From Cotesia glomerata (lineage: Eukaryota > Arthropoda > Insecta > Hymenoptera > Braconidae): a DNA stretch of 64,000 bases. Position 1 is the stretch's first letter, and each line of letters opens with the position of its first letter. The stretch covers positions 25,866,131 to 25,930,130 of the forward strand of contig NC_058163.1 in the NCBI RefSeq assembly GCF_020080835.1, given 5' to 3'. Below the pieces are notes generated by a model. That model saw only the letters and a list, made by a program, of their open reading frames with translations, had not been told where the DNA came from and ran no database searches. The translations under genes and the position numbers were made by a program. Below are positions 58,682 through 64,000 of this stretch, piece by piece.

Positions 58682-58977
58682 AAACTATTTTATTAAAATG
58701 TTTAATAAATTAATTTATGTGTAGTTTAATAATAATCTTCATGAAGTATTGTTTTTGAATTTAATCCGTGCATTTTTGTTTTCGAATATAACCCATGCAT
58801 TGTTAGTTTTTACTTATAACAACTATCGGCAATAACGACCATTAACCCTAGACTGGTCAACAAACGCGACCTAACGACTTTGGTCGAGTGATGAGGGATT
58901 TGCCGCAATGCTTTTAGAGCGTACAGTGTTGCCAGTTCATAGACGTTTGACAGGCAGAGACTAGAGGTGTTTTCGGC

Positions 58978-59511
58978 CTTTTCGGTCTTATTAGGTGACG
59001 GAATGGTAGTTACGGACAATGTCTGGATAGCTTAACTGGTAGCTTTGGCGCAAAAATGATCCGTTCGAGTCCCGGTCTGGGCTGTCTGAATTATTTTTTC
59101 GGCCACCGAAAAATTCCTACTGAGTAAGGTCCCTCCTCCCCTTTATCCTTTATTTCCCCAGTTCCCAAATTTGTCTTTAATGACAAATTTAGCTATAAAT
59201 TATGGCATATCAAAGCAAATTTTTAAGGGAGTTGGGAAAGAACGGATAGGGGAAAGGGGGACCTTACTCAGTGGGAATTTTTCCGTAATTGAAAAAATAA
59301 TCAGACAGCCCAGACTGGGAATCGAACCCAGATCTCTCGGTTACGCGCCAAGGGCTCTACCAGTTAAGCTATCCGGAGACAAGTACTGACTATTTTATTC
59401 AGTCACGTATATAAGACCCACCGAGCAAACAACGCCACCGTCCATCTTACGGTAAAGAGCCATATCAAAGCAAATTTTTAAGGGAGTTGGGAAAGAACGG
59501 ATAGGGGAAAG
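58978..59511. mobile_element. Head-to-head pair of tRNA-like SINE units, 14-bp target duplication
   Basis: Flanked by GAGGTGTTTTCGGC at 58964-58977 and 59512-59525. The plus-oriented unit (58978-59203) has a degraded tRNA head near 59022-59084. The minus-oriented unit (59204-59511) has a well-preserved head at 59307-59378. ATATCAAAGCAAATTTTTAAGG occurs twice (about 59206 and 59463), once on each side of the minus unit. The pair either inserted together or the second unit entered the first. Confidence 0.85.
59307..59378 (-). other. tRNA-Thr-like SINE head, minus strand, best preserved
   Basis: On the minus strand: A box TAGCTTAACTGG, anticodon arm CTTGG CGCGTAA CCGAG, T arm CTGGG TTCGATT CCCAG, then TCTGGGC. 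The arms pair well, but position 33 is G, as in the other copies. The 72-codon plus frame over this region is an artefact. Confidence 0.75.
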
Positions 59512-59763
59512 GAGGTGTTTTCGGCAACGCCGCGGACAAAAAACTACTTACGACTCAGACCAAGCGATGAGGAAAGCCCCGCAAATTTTTTTTTAGCAAT
59601 TTAACGTTTTCGAAGATGTTTGAAAAAATTATTAATATATTCTAAAATGTTCAAGGAACAAATTCAAATTTTTTTGAATAATTTTAATAAATATTGAAGA
59701 TGTAATAAACAAAATATAATTGAGCGTGGCGTCACGCTCATAGGGTGACCAGTCTAGGGTTAA

Positions 59764-60780
59764 CAGGAGGTCCCTTCAATGTTGTTATAAGCGGTTTTCA
59801 CTGTAATTATAAACGTAAGAAATTGTAAACGTTCTCAGTTTAGAAACTTTAAAAATTAAATTATTTGATTTTCTATTAAGTAATGAATATAGTTAGAAAT
59901 TGGTATGCTGGAAAATAATATAATAACGTGATGTACATAATAATACGATGTACATTTTTTTTTTAAGTTAAATGCAATCTGTTTTATATATTTTAGTAAT
60001 TAGTAATACTCCAAAATTTACTGTACTTACTTGAACATTATCTATGTATATACAATTTACCATCCGGCTTAATGCTTTGGATTTAAAACTAAATAAATAA
60101 ATAAATAAAAAAATTCTAAAATTAATACCATTAAATTTTTGACTTTAAAAGCGGGAAGTTAAACAACAACTCACAACTATTTTAGAGTCCGTGAACTCTT
60201 AGATGAGTAATTTAAAAAAACCGGTAGTGGCAGGTAGCCGTTAAAGGGCGAGTTGCGTATAAAAAAAAACCGAAGGCAAGTAAACCGGTTTAAATCCTCA
60301 TCCCTCGGTACAAATCAGTGTAACCCCTTGAGAAAGGCACACACTGGCTGAAAAATAATTAAAATTGCATCTAGCAAAAAAAGTTATCGGTTTCACACGT
60401 TAATTTTGTGAGCAGAAAGTAAGACACCCAATCATGCATATGTTATTTATTCGGTAAAATATTCAAGTTATTTTTATTTAAGATATTTTTTACACCGGGT
60501 ATATAACACTTTAACAATCGACACCTCGGCTCGGAGAATCTTTAAACAAGTATATATATAACCCATAAATCTCGATTCGTAATTCCGATTTTATCTCACA
60601 GTTCCTCGTTAGCGATCGTCGGCTCCAATAAATTCGAATCGCTCTTTTCTTACATACGCTTTTTATTTATTTATACACTTTATATACTTATTTCGATGGT
60701 ATTTTATCATTTATTTTATTTAACTCAAGTAAAAGACTCACTCTATTGGGAAGAGCAATCTTAGTTTCAACTTGCCGCTT
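59764..60780. other. Spacer with possible SINE-like fragment at 60150-60400
   Basis: 60089-60110 is (AAAT)n. 60150 has AAGCGGGAAGTTAAA, resembling the end of the AACTTCCCGCTA element. 60215-60320 has CCGGTAGTGGCAGGTAGCCG and CCGGTTTAAATCCTCATCC, loosely tRNA-like A and B boxes, followed by CCTTGAGAAAGGCACACACTGG. I cannot decide whether this is a SINE. 60500-60780 is a more complex stretch. Confidence 0.4.
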
Positions 60781-61735
60781 TTTAAATTTATAATTTTTTA
60801 AAATTGAAAGTTATTGAGTTTGTTCTGATTTTTAAGTCATTTTTTTTTTAATTTAAAAAAAAATTTTAATTCTTAAATTTTAGCTTGTAATTTTTTTTTT
60901 CAATTACACTAATTAAAAATTTAACTTGATTCAAGAGAAAAAATTTGGAATAAAGAATATTGTTTTAAAAAAATAATTATTTTGAGTTTGGAAACAAAAT
61001 TTTTGAACCAAAAATAATTTAATTAACTTAAGAATTATTTATTAGCTCAAGAAATTTTTTCTTGTATTTATTTTTGAAAATTTGGTTAAAAAAAATTAGA
61101 AATAGCTTTGAATAATTCATGAATTTTTTTCATTAAAAAATTACAAATAAAAATAAAAAGTCAATTTTTAAAAATTTTTCAGAAATTTCAATCCAAAAAA
61201 ATCCATTTTTTATTTTGATACCAAACTCATCTTGGAAAAAAATTAAAATTAAATTAGCCGACATATAAAAATTTTTAGGATTTTTTTTTTGTTGAAAAAA
61301 ATTACAAAAAAAATTTTTATTTGTAAAAAACTTGAAAAACTGTAAGTGAAATTTTTAAAAAATATTTTTTTATTTTAATTTAATTATTAAAAAATTAAAA
61401 ACGTCGGCTAACTTTAGTATTATTAGAAAAAAATTTATTTTTTTATTAAATTCAATGCTTTGACAAAATTTTCCATCTCCCAATCGTGTAGAAGATTTAT
61501 TTCAAAAAATTTCCTACAAAAAAAAATTAATGGGTTACAAGTAGAAAAAAAAAAAATTGTTTAGATTGTACAAATACTGATAAGAAATAAAAATGTCCAT
61601 CAAAATAAATCACACAAACAGTAGAAGAATAAAATATCAATTTTTAACCTAACTAGACATTTTAAAAAATAAGTTGTAATTAATTTCCATTTATAAAAAA
61701 AATAATGGACTGATAGAAAATAAAAGACAGTGATT
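60781..61735. other. AT-rich spacer with GTTAGCCGAC repeat (61252-61430)
   Basis: 61252-61430 runs from TTAGCCGACATATAAA to AAAAACGTCGGCTAACTTTAG and is a shorter relative of 23155-23655. A decayed TTAACTTGATTCAAG MITE lies at about 60915-61080. The rest is A/T runs. Confidence 0.6.
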
Positions 61736-62585
61736 GTTGAATCTTTCTGTGGAATCGGGGGAAGCTGGTAGCTTGAGAGGAAGCAACAGGTCGAAATTTA
61801 GTGTAAGGAAAAGGAATCGAGACTCATCAAAGGACGAAGACGCCGAGAACTAAAATAATAATAATAAATAACAATAATAAGAATAAGACGAAGAGGAAGA
61901 ATGGTAAGCCAAAAGGCAGCTGGCCCGATCAGTCTTGCTCAACTTCTCTCCTTGTCTGTAGACGTGGACTGTAGACTGGCCCCTTTCGTTCCTTGGCGCG
62001 TGCCATCCCTCGTTGGCCTTTTTTGTTTATTTTATTTTTTATTTTTTTATTCCTGGGCGAGGTTGGGGCCCAGGTAGCAGGCCACGCGTACGTTGGTGCT
62101 CCTTATGTAAGGCCCGAAAGGAAGAGGGAGAAGGTGACTGTTCTATACTTCCTATACTATAACTAATATAACGTATTTTGTATCTCTTGTCTGCTTTCTA
62201 CTCCTTCATGCGCTCGACACCACTTTTGATGTAATAAAAAAACATAAGACCCTTCCTCGATTCATCGTACACAAAATCTTTTTCAATAATGATGATAAAA
62301 TGGTAATAGAATCAGAGGGTCAAGGTTAGAAAGAGGGACAGGTAGAAGAGATTTTATTTTGGTTGGCAGTGTGGGTGAATTAACTAATCGAAGGTCTCAA
62401 AGATCCTTTTTTTCTATTGATATTTATCGGTGAAGGGAAAAAGGAGAAAAGGGTGAGCTTCCTGAGAAATAAATTTACAAGTGTAATTTTTTTTCTACTC
62501 CTTTATAAGCGAAGTTTCAAGGATATTTATACAAATTATTTCAAACACTGTAAATTTAATTAATTAGATAATAAAATTGTATAAA
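61736..62585. other. Non-repetitive island (61740-62250)
   Basis: GC-richer, with GGCAGCTGGCCCGATCAGTC, CCTTGGCGCGTGCCATCCC and GGGCGAGGTTGGGGCCCAGG. No frame above 60 codons, which makes coding unlikely. 62250-62585 is spacer. Confidence 0.4.
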
Positions 62586-63545
62586 CTAGCATTGCAGTCA
62601 CTATGTGACTGCCATGGTTGTGAACTATAAATAAATAAAATTTTGCTTTATTAAATAATGATTTTTGTTAAATTGCACTGTACTTTCTTAACTATTGACG
62701 TTTTTAAAGATATAAACTCATCCCGATGTTACACTCATCGAGAGCTTTCATCTGAGTACCCACATGCATTTTTGATATATTTTTCATATATTCATATATA
62801 TAATATATATTTTAAAGATATAAACTCATCCCGATGTTACACTCATCGAGAGCTTTCATCTGAGTACCCACATGCATTTTTGATATATTTTTCATATATT
62901 CATATATATAAATATATAAATATACAAAATATATGAAAAATTGATGGGGGTACTCAAAAGAAAGGTCTCGATGAGTGTAATGTCGGGATGATCTTATATC
63001 TTTAAAAATATCATTAGTTGACAAGATAGCAATGTCAGTTTTTAACTATTGACATTTTTAAAGATATAAACTAATCTAGATGTTATACTCATCAAGACCT
63101 TTCATTCGAGTACCTACATGCATTTTCATATATTTTTCATATATTCATAAATATAATATACATAAATATATGAAAAATTGATGTGGGTACTCAAATGAAA
63201 GGTCTCGATGAGTGTAATGTCGGGATGATCTTATATCTTAAAAAATGTCAATAGTTCACAAGATACAAGGTCATTTCTTAATTATTAATATTTTTAAAGA
63301 TATAAACTAATCTCGATGTTATACTCATCAAGACCTTTCATTCGAGTACCTACATGCATTTTCATATATTTTTCATATATACATATATATAATATATATA
63401 AATATATGAAAAATTGATGTGGGTACTCAAATGAAAGGTCTCGATGAGTGTAACATCGAGATGAGTTTATATCTTAAAAAATGTCAATAGTTCACAAGAT
63501 ATAAGGTCATTTATTAATTATTGACATTTTTAAAGATATAAGCAC
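62586..63545 (-). mobile_element. Helitron-like element 8, 3' intact, 5' truncated
   Basis: The minus-strand 3' end is CTAG (62586-62589) followed by T, with hairpin GCAGTCACATAGTGACTGC inside, then the AAAGCAAAATTTTATTTATTTATAG block. Several foldback modules follow, at least three of them with both arms. It breaks off near 63545, before the GGCTGCATT region. The 92- and 70-codon frames are foldback artefacts. Confidence 0.88.
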
Positions 63546-64000
63546 AATAAGTTTTCTGCATATCAGAAAATTATTCGACTGATGGGAATAAAATAAAATT
63601 TATTTTTTCTCCTTACGAATGACAAGAAGAAACAATTACCAGATAAAATAAATATTGAAAGGTATTTAATCCCAGTTAATGTTGATATATTATCTTTAAA
63701 TAAAATAAATGATCAACATGAGGGAGTGGCTCGAGTAGTTTGTATTTGGTTATTGTCAGTACAAAGAGCTATCATTAAACAACAAAGACTTACGACAAAC
63801 GACGACACGCCGCTGACCACTGGATTTGTCCTTTAATTTATATTGTCCTCTCCTTGTCCTCTGCTCGCGTATGAACATATTCTGTATATATAAATGTATG
63901 TGTATACTAGGTCTTGGTTGAGCATCACCGCCACCGCATCGCCACCTCCGTCGTCTGGGATGCCTTGTGTGTTCCCACATTGCACATTTGTCACGTCAAA
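63546..64000. other. Spacer and island at 63755-64000
   Basis: The island has GACGACACGCCGCTGACC and CACCGCCACCGCATCGCCACC. The 74-codon minus frame (63756-63980) is Arg-rich because of that CAC/CGC repeat, and I do not accept it as a gene. Confidence 0.35.

Larger units (their letters stand above)
58856..59759. mobile_element. piggyBac-type MITE hosting SINE units
   Basis: TTAA at 58852-58855 and 59760-59763 flanks perfect 14-bp inverted ends CCCTAGACTGGTCA and TGACCAGTCTAGGG. TTAA targets with CCCTAG-type ends are diagnostic of the piggyBac superfamily. A GAGCGTGGCGTCACGCTC hairpin lies just inside the right end. Removing the SINE insertion leaves about 356 bp, too short for a transposase. 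Confidence 0.93.

Noticed and set aside
53201..59378. Cluster of working tRNA-Thr genes
   Set aside because: G at position 33, mismatched acceptor ends, shared flanking tails and target-site duplications point to SINEs.

Overview
The window looks like non-coding, repeat-dense nuclear DNA from an insect. It is strongly AT-rich, full of (TA)n, (AAT)n and (TTTA)n microsatellites, and packed with nested miniature transposons, Helitron-like elements and tRNA-derived SINEs. The style of the repeats (long foldback MITEs with TACACAGAAA-type ends, the AACTTCCCGCTA family, the GCACGACTCAT family) reminds me of parasitoid wasps, perhaps Braconidae. That placement is recollection, not proof. The longest open frame anywhere is 114 codons, several frames depend on GTG starts, and many simply read through palindromic repeats. 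I see no intact protein-coding gene. The only recognisable protein-coding remnant is a piece of a Tigger/pogo-type transposase DNA-binding domain (58481-58681).

Layout. 1-1190: a 910-bp block repeated almost identically at 19818-20727, then a small TIR element and a degraded partial copy. 2580-3597: an array of about 161 bp x 6. 4341-4766: nested TA-target MITEs. 6270-9720: two AACTTCCCGCTA elements, the second broken up by other insertions. 10631-14095: two Helitron-like elements, one carrying a foldback element. 14813-17245: two roughly 700-bp elements in inverted orientation. 18502-18627: a long (TA)n. 19818-29800: the second 910-bp copy, a large palindrome, a 465-bp tandem duplication and several non-repetitive islands. 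30177-41732: three more Helitron-like elements (hosting a SINE, a GGGTGT MITE and a palindromic MITE), an ATG-rich simple region and more islands. 43184-50396: a heptamer satellite, a 656-bp MITE, a three-level nest (44836-46798) and another Helitron-like element. 52964-59763: tRNA-like SINEs, foldback elements, the transposase remnant and a piggyBac-type MITE that hosts two SINE units. 62586-63545: the last Helitron-like element.

Between the repeats lie stretches of 150-700 bp with balanced composition and higher complexity (for example 3600-3960, 20728-21080, 27000-27350, 29180-29750, 33780-34230, 37560-37880, 46920-47330, 50500-50960, 55240-55740, 61740-62240). They have no convincing reading frame. 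They could be conserved regulatory DNA in a very large intron or a gene desert, but that is inference and needs cross-species alignment.

The signals I rate highest are: (1) eight related Helitron-like elements whose seven inspected termini all obey the A^TC...CTRR^T rule and which carry tandem foldback modules; (2) a recurring CTCF-like motif of the form GCGCCAYCTRKYGG at up to eight places, plus a near-match inside one transposon family; (3) the 910-bp near-identical duplication with an apparent diverged third copy on the opposite strand; (4) a tRNA-Thr-like SINE in tail-head-tail order with a perfect 21-bp target duplication; (5) well-resolved nested insertions that give a relative chronology.
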